A stretch of DNA of 64,000 bases from NCBI GenBank assembly GCA_026315105.1, contig CM048744.1:317695270-317759269 (forward strand). Direction: 5' to 3'. Origin of the DNA: Locusta migratoria (Eukaryota; Arthropoda; Insecta; Orthoptera; Acrididae). Of the stretch, positions 43,521-55,509 are shown piece by piece. How positions within the stretch are numbered: the first letter of the stretch is position 1; the number at the start of each line of letters is the position of its first letter. Below the pieces are notes generated by a model. It was not told the origin of the DNA and ran no database searches. It saw only the letters and a list, made by a program, of their open reading frames with translations. The position numbers and the translations under genes are program-made.

Positions 43521-45292
43521 ATGATATAATAAGACTATATGTCTCAAGCAATTGAATTATTGTTGATATGTACAAGGGGAGTTTCTCTGAGGCCGTCTTA
43601 GTAGAAAGAGCTAGTGTGGTGGGGCAGGGGGCGGGGGGGGGGATTCGTCAGAGGACGTTATAGAGAGAGGACCGAAACTCTCGCTCAGAGGACCACTGAT
43701 CGCAGACTTGGAGATTTTGATGGCTAGTTCCATATGGTAAGTATCCGCCTGATTAAGAATATTTTAAGGTATATCAGCGTCAACAGCCTGCTCCTTCGAC
43801 ATGCTGGAGCAGAAATCCAATTAATGCTTGTAACTCAATCTTGCAGCTAATAGGACATAACCATTGCCATTCACACTACAATGAGTCAGAATGAAATTGA
43901 TTTTTAAAAAGGGAGGCTTCGTCAAGGGAAGTAGATCCCTTCCCATCAACTTTGTTAACAGCGTGTAGGTACTGGTCGATTTTCGTTAATATTTGTTCCG
44001 TTATCATATCTGATTTTATTAACTTGTGAAAATCCTTCATTCTGATAGATTACTGGGATCAGCAATTGAAAAATAAATGCAATTTTTTGTTATTTGTTTT
44101 CATTTATTTTATCCATCGCAGTTGCAAAAATAGTCTGTTGTGTGACTTGTTTTGAACTTGGCCAATTTTTAAACACGTAGGCTATAAAGAGGATGTTACA
44201 TGCATTAGATTACAAAATGTACAAGGTTCAGACAAATAAATTTAGATGTTTCATATTAAAATAGAAATACATTTCAAACAATTACTTGTGCTTCAGCTAA
44301 GATACCTTATCTACTAATTTTGCTACTGAGACGACTAAAGTAAATTAAAAACGAAATAAGTTTATTTCTGTATCAAACTGAATGGATAATTTGTACATTT
44401 TTGATTATAGTAAATATATTATCACAATTAGCATTTCCTCATTTGAGTATCTAGAAATTCCATCTCACTTATATCAATAATTCTGAACAATCTCTGCAGG
44501 ATATTTGTTGTCCCTGTTATATAACTGTGTCAAGATGCACAACTAAGATCATACAATACTAATATGTGTTTAAATTATCTATTACACACAAATTTACAGT
44601 AGTGTTTATTAATAGTTGTTCTGGTACGGAAATTAATTACAAGTAATTCACATCTCAATGGGACCATGAAACTCATTCAAGGAAGACTATCAGTACGATT
44701 CAAGAAACATGACACATAGAAAGAACACAGAAAAATATATAAGAATATAAACTATTCACAAATATCTATAAACGAGTTAGAAATCAACACTTAGTACACA
44801 TCAATGTGGAAAGCTCGAAAATTACAATACTCGTACACTCTGAAAAAGCAAATTACACACCAAGATTAACTGCTGATATTTGAAGAGTTTACGTTCTAAA
44901 AAGGGTCGGTCAATATTGTTTTTTCACGCAAGCCTCGCAAAATGATAAAGAGGAGAAAATAAGATAAATTAGATGTCATAAGGACCTTCACCGATATTCA
45001 TTTTTTTCCTTCACGAATGAACGGAAAAGGTAGCAGAAAGACAAGATATGCACATAGTAAATTGGCTTGTGAAGTATAGATGTTGTGGAAGTATAGATGT
45101 TGCAGGCATATCGCTTTGTGTCTGCGTGAGCTACAATTATTGTGACCACAGAAAATGAGTGTTTAGAGACTGACAACGAGAGGGTCTTTCAAATGGGTCA
45201 CCGATTTCGATCGAAATTTGCTTGGATGTTCTATATTGAAAATAAAGAGACACGTGTTTTGGTTTTTTTGCTAGACAGGAGTTTTGTTCAAA
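43521..45292. other. AT-rich spacer
   Basis: A G-rich run lies at 43621-43641. Otherwise no gene or recognised repeat. 43980-44900 is strongly AT-rich. Confidence 0.4.
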
Positions 45293-45490
45293 GTGTTCAA
45301 ATGTTTGTTAAGCTTAAGGGACTTAACTGGGGGGTCATCAGTCCCTAAACGTACAAACTACTTTTGAACTACCTTATAGCAAAGACGACACAAACATCCA
45401 TGCCCGAGGGGGGATTCGAATCCCCGTCGGGGAGCGGCCTCGCGCATCATAGCATAGCGCCTCAATGAGCTCGACCGCTCCGCCGCGGCA
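45293..45490 (-). repeat. SINE family A2 (variant head)
   Basis: Body and tail as in SINE A, but on the minus strand the head reads TGCCGCGGCGGAGCGGTCGAGCTC...GCGCGAGGCCGCTCCCCGAC. The plus-strand copy at 53575-53766 shares the variant, so a distinct subfamily with another tRNA-like head joined to the same body. Confidence 0.85.
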
Positions 45491-45499
45491 GACTGTAGT

Positions 45500-46075
45500 T
45501 TTTGAAAACAAAAAAAGTCAAAGTTGATTATGGAAAATCGAGCAATTAACTTTTTTGCGTTTTCATGCTGTAGCTTGGGCAGTCGTAAACATGAGCGATA
45601 TTGCGAAGGCCTCGATGTTCACTGTAATAAAACCATGAGTCCAAGACCCAACGAACAACCGAGAACGAACATGAATAAAAGACCGCAAGGGACAGCTCTA
45701 CCAGGGAAAAAGCGGTCCAGGAGTAGGACCGTCAAACCGTGGATGAAGGTTCGAACCTCTATCATGGCAATTTTTGTTAGATTTGGGTGTATTTGATAAT
45801 ATTGTCATATTTGTAATACCTTTTATTGTCTAATTTTGAAGAAGAGTATCGGGAAGTTTGATTAATATTGAATTAAGTGTTCATCTGTTTACACTTATTT
45901 CATTTGTGATACATAGCGCAAAAACATTTTTTTTTAATATAAAGTATATTATTATGTAATTCCGTTTATTTGTCAGCCTTTTCACAGCCAATTGGGTGAA
46001 ACATATCAAAAAAGTAACCAAAACACAAATAAATCTCGCACTTTATGTGCATCAAAATAAATTTTGCTTGATTCC
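45500..46075 (+). repeat. Left arm of a long inverted repeat
   Basis: Matches the reverse complement of about 46340-46985. Shared blocks include TTTTCATGCTGTAGCTTGGG, AACATGAGCGA, GTTCGAAC, AATTTTTGTTAGATTT, TTTATTTGTGATACA, GGGTGAAAC and AAAACACAAATA. The arm includes a SINE B-like stretch (about 45640-45705). The arms enclose about 260 bases. Confidence 0.75.
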
Positions 46076-46101
46076 TGGACTCATGGGGTGGCCAAACAGA
46101 C

Positions 46102-46329
46102 ATGAGGCGCTACGACAGGACTTTTGTCGATGATGTTGCTCAACCGACCTGCACTGTTAAAGTGATACCACCGAATGCACCTTTCTCTGTCAAGAATTTT
46201 ATAGCAAGAATTCAAAATCTTGCCATTTTACACGAGAGCAGAGAAACTCAAGCTAGAGCAGATACTATTAAAATTCAGACCTTGGTCCATAATCAGTTGT
46301 CCGCGCACGATATCTCGGAAAACATGTAA
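46102..46329 (+). other. Small open frame in the loop of the inverted repeat
   Basis: 75 codons, RRYDRTFVDDVAQPTCTVKV and following. No family recognised. It occupies the unique centre between the arms, so may be chance. Confidence 0.15.
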
Positions 46330-46339
46330 ATGTGACAAC

Positions 46340-46985
46340 ATGTCGTACTTGTGTTGCATGCAGCCTCAGAAATATTTGTGTTTTGATTGTTTATATGATA
46401 AGTTTCACCCTACTGGCTGATAGAACTCTGACAAATAGACGGTGAGTAATTGGAATTACGTAATAATACACTTTAGAAGTTTTTTTATTTATATTATATC
46501 ACAGTTTTATTGTTTTTGCACAGTGTATCACAAATAAAATAGCTGTAAACACATAATACACTTAATTGAATATTAATCGCAATTCCCGTTACTCTGCTTC
46601 ACAATATGGCAATATTATTAAATACATCAGAAAAAATGTAACAAACATTGCCAATTCGTCAGAAAAAAAATCTAACAAAAATGGTCATATCGGAAGTTCG
46701 AACATTGACTCACGGTTTGACAGTCTAAGCTCTCGACCGCTTTTTATTTTATTTTAATGGATCTTTGTTTTTCGGGTAGTTCGGTCGGTTGCGACCTGTG
46801 TTCGTTTTTGTTTTATGTTGATCGTCCAGTTCTTGATGGCATCCAGCCACCTCACCGACCGCGCTGTACCACTGCGCCGGCGTCGACTGCGCTTGGAAAG
46901 TCGCTTATGTTTGCGAGTACCCAAGCTACAGTATGAAAAAACAAGAACGATAATTAGTCGAAAGTCATTAACTTTTGAACCCACA
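46340..46985 (-). repeat. Right arm of the long inverted repeat
   Basis: Inverted partner of 45500-46075. Also includes a SINE B-like head (CGCCGGCGCAGTGGTACAGCG on the minus strand, about 46858-46880). Confidence 0.75.
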
Positions 46986-47084
46986 TATACTAGTAAAAAT
47001 GCTCATCTTCAGACGATCTTTCCTTGTTTAGCACTGAAAGTTGAAATAAGTGGATCATGTAATGTCAGAACATCAACAGATTCC

Positions 47085-47150
47085 TCATGAGGGGGCAGTC
47101 GAGAATGGTGTCCCACAGGGTTCGGCCTTAGGTCCTTAACTGCTCCTGAT
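47085..47150 (+). mobile_element. LINE reverse-transcriptase scrap (motif B)
   Basis: Reads GAVENGVPQGSALGP then a stop: only the motif B loop of a jockey-like LINE is left. Confidence 0.55.
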
Positions 47151-49641
47151 ATAATGGGTGATCAAACAGTCAGTATAAATTTGAAAAGTTAATAAATCAT
47201 GGAATAATGTAGATAGAGAGGTAAAAACTGACGCACATGCTTGGAATGACATGGGGATTTATTAGAACAAAAAAAAAAAAAAAAAAGCTACTGTCTAACA
47301 AAAAGTCTAAACAGTTAGTTCTAGGGCTGTTTTTTTTGCGTAAGACTCGTCCACCCACCACCACATATAGTGGTCATGACTCACCGGCCTTCTAAGTACT
47401 TCCCGCAAGACTGCGGCTTAGACAGCACGCTATTCCACAGGAGGAAAGCAGCGTGAAGGTACTTCCACGTCCGTGAGCTGGCCAATGAGACGACTGCAGC
47501 CCGGGGTTCCGTTGCAGGAAGCTACCAGCATGTCACGAATCAGGAAAATAGTAACAAGGAATTTCACAACGGTATACGAGAAACAGCTACACTAGCTTGA
47601 AATTACAAATCACGTGATAGGAATTCAAGCCACGTTTCGCGGTGTCGGCAGTGTTTTTACTACTGGGAACACTCAGCTAATTCGCACGAGACACACGGCT
47701 ATTTGATACAAAAAAACTGGCCACTACAGTTTTATACACTTTGTTGAGGCACAGTAGTAGGCAATAATTTTAAAGTTTTTATTAATTTAAGAGAAAATGG
47801 TCAAACAATGTGGTGCTACTTGACATGATAATTCAGCAGGCAAATGTATCATATCAAGTGGAGGTGTGTGACATTACTGATATAGGATTGTTTTCTTGTG
47901 AAAGGCGGGTTTTGTCAGGCTGTTGGGTTCCCTAGCCGGCCGGCTAACAGTTTGGACCTAGTGAATGGAAAACAGGTAGTTAGCATTTTCCTAATCTGCT
48001 CGGAAACCGGAAACGACGCTTTTGGCTGAACGAGGGCGGCTCTCCCAGATTTCAACTGAAATACAATATAGCCACAAACATTATTCTAAAAATCCATATC
48101 AATCAGGGTATGATCATACGGCAAATATATTTACATGGATGGATTTAGGAGACTTGTGAGAATTAAGCGCCGTAATTACAATTTCAATTTCCCTTACAGG
48201 TAAAAAGCCGATAAATTTCACTACTATAATAATGATATTATAAGACTTATATTTACAATTATTGATACGTACTGTTTTTCAGTAACAGTTTAAGAAGCAA
48301 ATGGCCACCATTGCACCACGCTACCGACGCAGGACGTTATTTCCGCATTCTTTCAATAAACTTTGTTTTACTCTCTTGTTCTGCTTTTTGTTGAGGTAGT
48401 AATATTCTTGTGTCAGAACCTAGATTCCGCCACAGAAACACAAAACATGAACCCAGAAAAGCGCATTACATTTATATATGTATTTTATTATATTTAATAT
48501 TATTTTCAGTAACGTTCATTTTATGCTGTAGACTGCCACTTAAATGTTTCATGGCCGACTAAAAATAGTCGATATGCAGCAGATAATTTATATATAAACA
48601 ATTATATGTATTTGTGGACAAGAACTGAATATATTTGTATAAAAAGCCAAGATAAATAAAATATTAATTGAGTAACTATATTTCGACGGCAGCAGTATAT
48701 TTGAACGGTGAGGCATCACGCTACCTGAGCAAAGAGCTTGTCTCAACCGTTTGTAGTATTGTTAAATATATATTTGTTTGTTAAATGTAAACAACGTTTG
48801 TAGGGAGGTGGCCAATGCATTTAATTCTGTGATATTCATATGTGTAATATTTTGAAAGGGAAATTGTATTTTAAATATGAAGCGTTAGGATGCGCGGAAG
48901 GATAAGATTTTGGGAGCAGGGAGAGCATGCTTTCGAACACTTGGGAAGGGTCTCATAAGTTGGACGTGGTGGTGAAAGGATGTGACGCTGGGTAGTCTGA
49001 AGCCGTGTTACGAACTTGTGATTTGAAGAGTTAGGCATGTGTGACTGCAGAATTTAGTCTCTGGGTGAAAAGTGATAAACTATGCACGGTAGTAGGGCTG
49101 TGGGACTGTGATAATTCAGCAATCGTGTACTCACGTGATGACAAACTGTGTTTTATAAGAAATAATTAATCGTGGATTAATTTAGAACTGCAATGTTCGG
49201 CTGACTTCACTATTTTATGAGTGATAATTTGGAACTTTTACTCTCGAGTGCTTGTGGTACTTATTGTGCCTCTCATGAACAATAATTGGAGAAATATTCA
49301 GTTCTTTCCGATGTATAAAGTAGGACCACCTCCGCATTTTATGTCCAAAAAGAGTAATATTCTCCATTTATAAAGAATTACTTCGTGATTGAATCACGTT
49401 TTTATCTTAGAATCCATTTTGTTGGTTATTCAGAGGTTTAATTTATAGTTGTTAAATAATATATTCACGTCATCATATGCAGATTGATAGACTAGCTAAA
49501 TTACAGATTAATTATTGTTCCTTTTTAAACAGATTGGGTAGCTGTGTATGGCATAGTAGGTGACATACATAACTCACCCCTATGAAAAGAAACAACGAGC
49601 CATAAACCTTTTACTACCTCGTGTTATGTATGGTGTAATTC
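47151..49641. other. Intergenic DNA, no gene recognised
   Basis: A poly(A) lies at 47270-47286, and balanced-composition DNA at 47340-47560 and 47930-48050. The rest is AT-rich. No coding frame with family features. Confidence 0.4.
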
Positions 49642-49908
49642 TTATTGATGAATACCGATAGGAAGGTCGTAAGCTAACACATCAACTACACCTGTTTCTC
49701 CTGTGATGGGTCTGTTACGCACCCGTTTATCTGCCTCGACCATACCTGTTGCACATAGTTTTTTGTAGATGTTTTCAAATATGCGGCGCGTCGGATGGTT
49801 CGTGTCTGGACACCGTTCTGCATACAATCTACAGGTCTCAGCTGCACTTTTTCTATATTCGCCATAGATGAGTATCATTTCTGCCTTTTCAGAGTTACAA
49901 TAAAACAT
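49642..49908 (-). pseudogene. Helix-turn-helix (DUF4817-like) fragment of a transposase-like gene
   Basis: The minus strand reads YCNSEKAEMILIYGEYRKSA, then AETCRLYAERCPDTNHPTRRIF. This is the N-terminal helix-turn-helix domain common in arthropod mariner-like or transposon-linked proteins. The text after GETGVVDVLAY drifts to a stop, and no DDE domain follows. The first codon is ATG at 49908. It probably derives from a transposon, but no ends were seen. Confidence 0.65.
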
Positions 49909-50275
49909 TTTTCACAGTACTTACAACACTGTACACACTGTTGTGCTTCCGACTTGCTTAAAATTCTTTAGATTCCCATTTTACTATTGTGATTACTTCT
50001 GTTCCTAATTGTACTGTACAGTGCACTATCATAGACGTCTGCTAACACAACGTACAACACTTATTCTGAGTACAACGACTAATTCATAATAACAGTAGCA
50101 GAGAGCGCAGCATGAAGACACTGAGGCAACTAGGACAAACCAAAACATTTCATTACAGCCAAACTTGTAAACACTGTAGTCTTCGTAAACACACCTCTAC
50201 CCATGCTGATCGCTGATCATGGATCTTGTTTGTTACACCACACGACTGAACTGCTGAGGAGTTACTCGAGAGCCT

Positions 50276-50440
50276 TGGTGGAGTATCCGAGCGGTCTAAG
50301 GCGCCTCGCTGAGGAGCACCCGGTTGCTCGCCGTCGGAGGTTTGAGTCCTCCCTGGAGCATGGGTGTGTGTGTTGTCCTTAGGTTAGTTTACTTTAGTTT
50401 CAGTAGTTCGTAAGCTACGGACGGATGACATTTTTGAGTT
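50276..50440 (+). repeat. SINE family D (tRNA-Ser/Leu-like head)
   Basis: A type-II tRNA-like head, TATCCGAGCGGTCTAAGGCG (A-box) and GAGGTTTGAGTCCTCC (B-box), is followed by GGGTGTGTGTGTTGTCCTTAGG and a body to CGGATGACAT. The continuing body and the lack of a clean acceptor stem separate it from a working tRNA gene. Confidence 0.75.
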
Positions 50441-50859
50441 ACTCAAGCGTAAGCTTTAGGTTACAATAACTCTTGATGTAATTAACATTTTACATTACTT
50501 TAGTATGTTTTCCTGTTTTCATTTGCGCTAAAAATAATAATAAGTATCAATTAAAAACATATGTTTGTGTTAAAAAACATACTTCCGTGCATATTTAATG
50601 GTTTGTATTAACTAATTACACCAACCTCTTTCCTCACTTTCGATCTGCGGAATTAGTTATTAAATATTTGTTGTGGTTTACGAGATATTCCCAATGATAA
50701 AGTTAGGTGACTCACCTTATATATATATATATATACGCGTTTCTGAACATGTGAGTTGCGCATTAGTGATCCAAATGAACTGGTGGAACGATTGCTCCTG
50801 TTACTAACGTCCAAGGGAGCTGGGAATACAGCTCACGATAATGAAATAATTGCTAAGTC

Positions 50860-50972
50860 CGCCATATTGTTGTTTGTGTCCGCCATCTTGTTTATGTGTG
50901 CCACCGCCGCCATATTGTTTATGTCCGCTATCTTGTTGTTTATGTCCGCCATACTGTTGTATGTCAACTGTG
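50860..50972 (+). repeat. Imperfect minisatellite, about 21-bp unit
   Basis: About five units of GTCCGCCAT(A/C)TTGTTGTTTAT with indels. The open frame 50756-50983 is a translation of it. Confidence 0.8.
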
Positions 50973-51019
50973 AGGTAGGTTAGCAGACGGTCAAAGGTTC
51001 ACATTCTCTTCTGACCCCC

Positions 51020-51960
51020 CGCCCCCCAGCTGATCCAGAAGAACATAAAAATTCCCATCCAGCAAGTGACGCTGATATTGATGAAGCCATTGCTAGGGCA
51101 ATATATACTACAGCAACTCCACTGTCTATGGTGAATTGGAAATACTGTTGGGAATCATTTCAGAAACATAGCAGAAACTATGGCCCACCTAGGAGCCTCC
51201 TTTCTGCCGAAAATAAACATGTGAAGACGTTTGTCACATAGAAGTTGGAGCGCTCAACTGCTCTTGCAATGATTTCGGATGGATGTATCAGGGAACAGTT
51301 CGTTAATTTCATCATGACGACATCTCAGCCAATTCTATAAAATATACGACCTGCAGACGAAAGAGAAGATGCACAGTATATGGCTTCACAACTAATGGAA
51401 GTCGTTCCTGAAATTGGTGCGGAGAGGTTCATAGCAGTGGTCACAGACAACGCGCGAAATATGCGTGCTGCGAGGAATATAGTAGAGGAGCAATATACAC
51501 ATATGACCTGCAATTGTTGCGCACCACTTACATTCAACTTAGTAATAAAGGACACAATGTCATTGAGAACCTAGAAGAGCGCTTCAATCTAGCGAAGAAA
51601 ATAGTAAAATTATTTAAGGAGCGTCATATCCCCCTTGCTTTGTTGACAACAAAACAAAGAGAACAATATGGTCACACTTTTGTGACACTAAAGTTTCCAT
51701 CACTAATCCGTTGGGGAGGTACAGTGGTTTGTTTGGACATTAAGAATACACAGGCTGTGTTAGAAACAACTGTTTGTCCAAAAGTGCAGAGCGACAAAGC
51801 ACTTAAATCTTCTGTGTTAGCAGACGAAACGTGGCAGCGGTTCGAGGAGGCATGGCGTATCTTGCGACCTGAAGCCATACACATCGTTGAAACCGATAAT
51901 GCTGTACTTTCTGATGTACACTTGACAGCAAAAGATGTGGATCACTGCTGAATGCAATCA
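51020..51960 (+). pseudogene. hAT-family transposase relic (DUF659-type)
   Basis: Upstream frame: IDEAIARAIYTTATPLSMVN then SFQKHSRNYGPPRSLLSAE, one stop, then MASQLMEVVPEIGAERFIAV and VVTDNARNMRAARNIVEEQY, with HMTCNCCAPLTFNLVIKD. This is the DUF659 segment, in which VVTDNA carries a catalytic-fold Asp and CxxCxxH is normally CxxHxLNL. After a shift near 51535 the frame continues NLEERFNLAKKIVKLFKERH and FPSLIRWGG to 51951. The C-terminal dimerisation domain is missing. Terminal repeats were not found. Confidence 0.8.
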
Positions 51961-53160
51961 TCATGACGTAGCTGTGTTGCAGGTCCTCTAATCACCAAAC
52001 CCCTGTGGATTACAGCCGTTCGACTATACACAGTGGATACCATAAGAAGCAGTTGAGCACATTGATCCTTATGGCAGTTAGTCCACATGTAATTTAATGC
52101 CGTCATACAACAAATATTAGAATACACGTTATTAGCGACGAGACGGCAACGTAAATTCAATTTAGTTACAATAAGTGACAAATCGGATACCTTATCAAAC
52201 TCACTCAATGACAGGATGAGCTTTTGTTCGTGTTCTGAATTTGAACGCAATGTTAACCAATAAAAGCTTGCGTTTCTGTTCGAGACTCGATTAGGCATAA
52301 AGAGATGTAAGACATTGACGTTTTTATTAGTATCGGTTTACAAAGCCAATGCCCGAATCCGTAAGTGTATGGTTAACTTTAGCATTTCACCAGGAATTGC
52401 ATCAAGTTCAAATTGTTGCTGAGAGGTAACTCACAGGTGTCAAACGTCAGAAAATTGTAGAATAGAACGCAGAAACTATATGAATCGTTGACTATGCACG
52501 ATCACACGTCAGATATTAAATAAATTCACAAATAGCACTATATTTGAACTTGAAACGACGATACAATTGACTTTTTTCCTGGCAGGGACTGAAACCCGGC
52601 ACTATTTGCTATTTTATTGTATAAATATATATATATATACGCATAGAGACGAAATATTTACTGTTTTCTCACCATTAGTGGGATGTGCTAGAAGTAGCGC
52701 AATAAATAACATTGTGCTGCCTGGGACTCCAACCCGCGCTTCTCGTCACCATTGACCTCAGACGACATGGTAACAACTCTCCCATTCTTGTTCACTAGTA
52801 ATTAGGATCGCGCCGTTCGTAGAGACCTGGAGGGGTTTGGCACTTTGAGGAAACAACGAAAACTAATCCAACTTTGTTCTAGTCAGTAGCGAAAGGACAC
52901 ATGTAATGTTGATTTGAAGCACGCCACAGTCGTAAATTCTTTACTTGGAACTACTGGAGGTGGACAGGAGGATGTTTACGATTGTTAAAAAGTATTACCC
53001 CCAGCAGGAATCAAACCATGTCTTAGCCATTACAAGTTAGCATCAGCTCGACCAACTACCGATATTCAGATCTGGTAGTTTAATGTTTTTGTCAAAATGT
53101 AGTTGGGAACTCATGGTACGAGAAGTAAAATAGTTCGTCGGTATCTGTCTACGTAACAGT
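51961..53160. other. Spacer, no gene recognised
   Basis: A TA run lies at 52626-52638. CCTGGGACTCCAACCCGCG (52719-52737) and a second block at 53001-53060 (AGGAATCAAACCATG...TAGCATCAGCTCGACCAAC) look like tRNA-type B-box/A-box remains of SINE heads on the minus strand. Confidence 0.35.
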
Positions 53161-53161
53161 A

Positions 53162-53257
53162 ATTTTTTGGCCGCGCCATCTGAGGCGTCTTATCGCGGAG
53201 CTGCGGCCGCTTCCGCCAGATGTTTGACTCCTTCCTCGGGCATCTGTAGTTACGTGT

Positions 53258-53348
<91 letters not shown>

Positions 53349-53430
53349 TCGTCCTTAGTGTAATTTAATTAAAGTAGCATGTAAGGCTGGGACTGATGAC
53401 CTCAGCTGTTTGGTCCATTAGAACTAAAAC
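53162..53430 (+). repeat. SINE family E with expanded TG/GA microsatellite
   Basis: A GC-rich tRNA-like head (53167-53240, B-box-like TGTTTGACTCCTTCC) joins the TGTGTGT segment of the body, here expanded to (TG)n then (GA)n at 53256-53347. The body then continues GTCGTCCTTAGTG...GGGACTGATGACCTCAGCTG. The coding frame at 53167-53358 is an artefact of the repeat. Confidence 0.75.
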
Positions 53431-53574
53431 AAACAAAAATATATATGTACAATACGTAGAGTTGTGTAACATTGCGTATGACAGTATACTACGTTTCAGC
53501 ATGTTCCGTCGTGATTTTGTATGGCATGTTCATATATGCTTATTGAACTATGGTCTCATTTTCCTCAAGTTTGT

Positions 53575-53766
53575 AGGCCGCGGTGAAGCAGCCGAGAGCA
53601 TCAAGGCGCTATGTTACGATGCGCGAGGTCGTTCCCCGTCGGGGGTTCGAATCTCCCATTGCACACGGATGTTTGTGCTGTCTTTAGTATAAGTTAATTC
53701 ATAAATTGTTTGTACGTTTAGGGACTGATCACCCCGCAGTCCCATAAGCTTCACAAACATGTGAAT
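53575..53766 (+). repeat. SINE family A2 (variant head)
   Basis: Head AGGCCGCGGTGAAGCAGCCGAG...GCGCGAGGTCGTTCCCCGTC, B-box GGGTTCGAATC, then SINE A body and ACAAACATGTGAA tail. Sister of 45293-45490. Confidence 0.85.
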
Positions 53767-53815
53767 TTTTTTGTTCAAGCTTCTACGAAAAATGGGTGTG
53801 AAACCTATCTTAATC

Positions 53816-54015
53816 AAAATATTCAAATGTTTGTAAAGCTTATTGGACTTAATTACTGGGTCATCAGTCCCTAAACTTACAAACTACTTATGAACTACTT
53901 ACGAACTAGGACGGCACAAATATCCATGCCCGAGGGGGGGATTCGAACCCCCGACCCTAGTGGTCGTGCTAACCGTGACTGGAGCGCCTCAGTCCCCTCG
54001 GCCACCGCGACCGGC
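53816..54015 (-). repeat. SINE family A, full length with 12-bp duplication
   Basis: Flanked by CCTATCTTAATC (53804-53815 and 54016-54027). Minus strand: head GGCCGGTCGCGGTGGCCGAGG, B-box GGTTCGAATCC, tail ATTTGAATATTTT. Confidence 0.95.
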
Positions 54016-54041
54016 CCTATCTTAATCTAAGGACAACATAC

Positions 54042-54165
54042 GCATGGATGGTTCCTTTGAAAGGGCACGGCCAATTTCCTTCCACATCCTTATCCAAACA
54101 TTCTCTAATGACCACGCTATTGACGGGACGTTAAACACCAAGCTTCCTTCCTTCCATACAATAAA
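54042..54165 (+). repeat. Fragment of another SINE 3' part
   Basis: GGATGGTTCCTTTGAAAGGGC, CACGGCCAATTTCCTTCC and GACGGGACGTTAAACACCAAG form a block that I recall as the 3' part of a dispersed insect SINE. The head is absent. Confidence 0.55.
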
Positions 54166-54627
54166 ACTGCAAAGATGGTTCTGTTCTGTCGTGCCTGATT
54201 TGAGATGGTGCGTGAGTATAGCAAAGTTAAGTTGCATTTAGATTAGACCGCGAGCAAACACGCTAACGGCGACACACAGCTACATTACATGATCGCATTC
54301 AGTGGCGGCTACTCCTTAAGGACTCTGGGGCGGCGCCCTCCCAAAAATATCCAACACGGAATACGTACCAATCGTTAGTCACAAATCGAATAATTTTCGT
54401 GTGGCAGCAGCCCCTGTAAATAAATGACCAATGTTTTTAGACTAGGTAGTCTGCCAACCAAGGTCAGCGAATGTTTTCAGAATGGGCTGACTGTCGGACT
54501 CTACGCGATCCGTCCGCGCCGTGTAGGCTGGCAAGGGGCGCTTAGAGTGAGTGGGGGGTACGGGGGTTGGGTGGGGGTAGCGTGCTGAACCAGGCCGCTT
54601 AGGACGGCGTCCGCGCCAAGGGCGCCA

Positions 54628-54640
54628 AATATAAAGGCTC
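54628..54640 (+). promoter_or_regulatory. TATA-like box of the hAT element
   Basis: AAATATAAAGG follows a GC-rich stretch (54480-54620) and lies about 170 bases before the transposase frame. It would be the element's own promoter. Confidence 0.4.
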
Positions 54641-54807
54641 ACCGGCACCGGTCAGGCAGCTGGCAGTGTCTTCCCGGAACTTAACAGGTGCAGTGCGTGT
54701 GATACTAGTGTCATTGTTGTGAAGGCGTGTGATATTGCCTGTTTTTCTAGTTCCCTATTTAGAATCAATAATATAATATAAAAATTTTAACATTTGGTAG
54801 TAAAAAA

Positions 54808-55509
54808 TTGACTTTTGAGGTAAAGTTGGAATTACAAAGGTTAGGACCACCGAGACCTGATTTGAACATTGTACAGACACAAAATGCGTGCAAAAGCAAA
54901 AGTAGTGTCACTAGGAAATTTAATCCTGCTTTATATAAACATGCAGACTGGCTTTGTGGATGTGAAATACGAAATACTTTCTTCTGCTACATGTGTTTGG
55001 TAATGAATGTTGCGGAACGTCCTTGTACCACAGATGGGGTAACAGACATTAAACATTTAGCTGATAAAGTTAAAAAACATAAATTAAGTGCACTTCACAC
55101 AAACAGTAACATAGAATTTGTTATGCTTAGAAAAGTCGATATTAGATGTCAGCTGGACACAGCTTATAGACTGAGGATTAAGAACTTTAATGAAGATGTT
55201 TCTAAGAATCGTTACATCCTTAGCAAGTTGACCGACTGTATCAAGTTCTGTGGGAAATTTGAACTTGCACTAAGGGGACATGACGAAACAGATGCTTCAG
55301 ATAATCATGGTATTTTTCGGGGTTTGGTCAATCTCAAGGCAGAACTGGATTCCACGTTGAAGGGACATATTGAAATAACCAATTATCGTGGTTTTTTTTT
55401 CCAAAACAATTCATAACGAACTACTGAACTCTATATATACTGTGTGCCATCAGTTAATTTCCAAAGAAAAGTCAGAAACAGTTTATATCGTTATTGAAGT
55501 TGAAAATTA
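54808..55509 (+). pseudogene. hAT transposase N-terminal part (zinc finger and DUF4371 start)
   Basis: 202 codons are open from 54808, with a TTG where an ATG might be expected. LGPPRPDLNI comes first, then a TTF-type zinc finger (WLCGCEIRNTFFCYMCLVMN, then KHKLSALHTN). DUF4371 text follows, as in ZMYM/TTF-like hAT proteins: AYRLRIKNFNEDVSKNRYIL then ALRGHDETDASDNHGIFRGL. A T-run shift near 55395 moves the text into the next frame, which runs to a TAA at 55507-55509. The catalytic core and hATC dimerisation domain have been deleted. Confidence 0.85.

Noticed and set aside
50276..50360. tRNA-Ser/Leu-like gene
   Set aside because: It has A- and B-box-like sequence, but the acceptor stem does not close and a SINE body follows directly, so it is called a SINE head. 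The same reasoning applies to the heads near 38150, 58305 and 60450.
50860..50972. CRISPR-like array
   Set aside because: Units are contiguous, imperfect and lack spacers. The window is eukaryotic and no other array-like pattern was seen.
50756..50983. Repetitive hydrophobic ORF
   Set aside because: Translation of the 21-bp minisatellite; the repeats include indels that do not preserve a frame.
53167..53358. Cys/Val and Arg/Glu repeat ORF
   Set aside because: Translation of (TG)n and (GA)n microsatellites.
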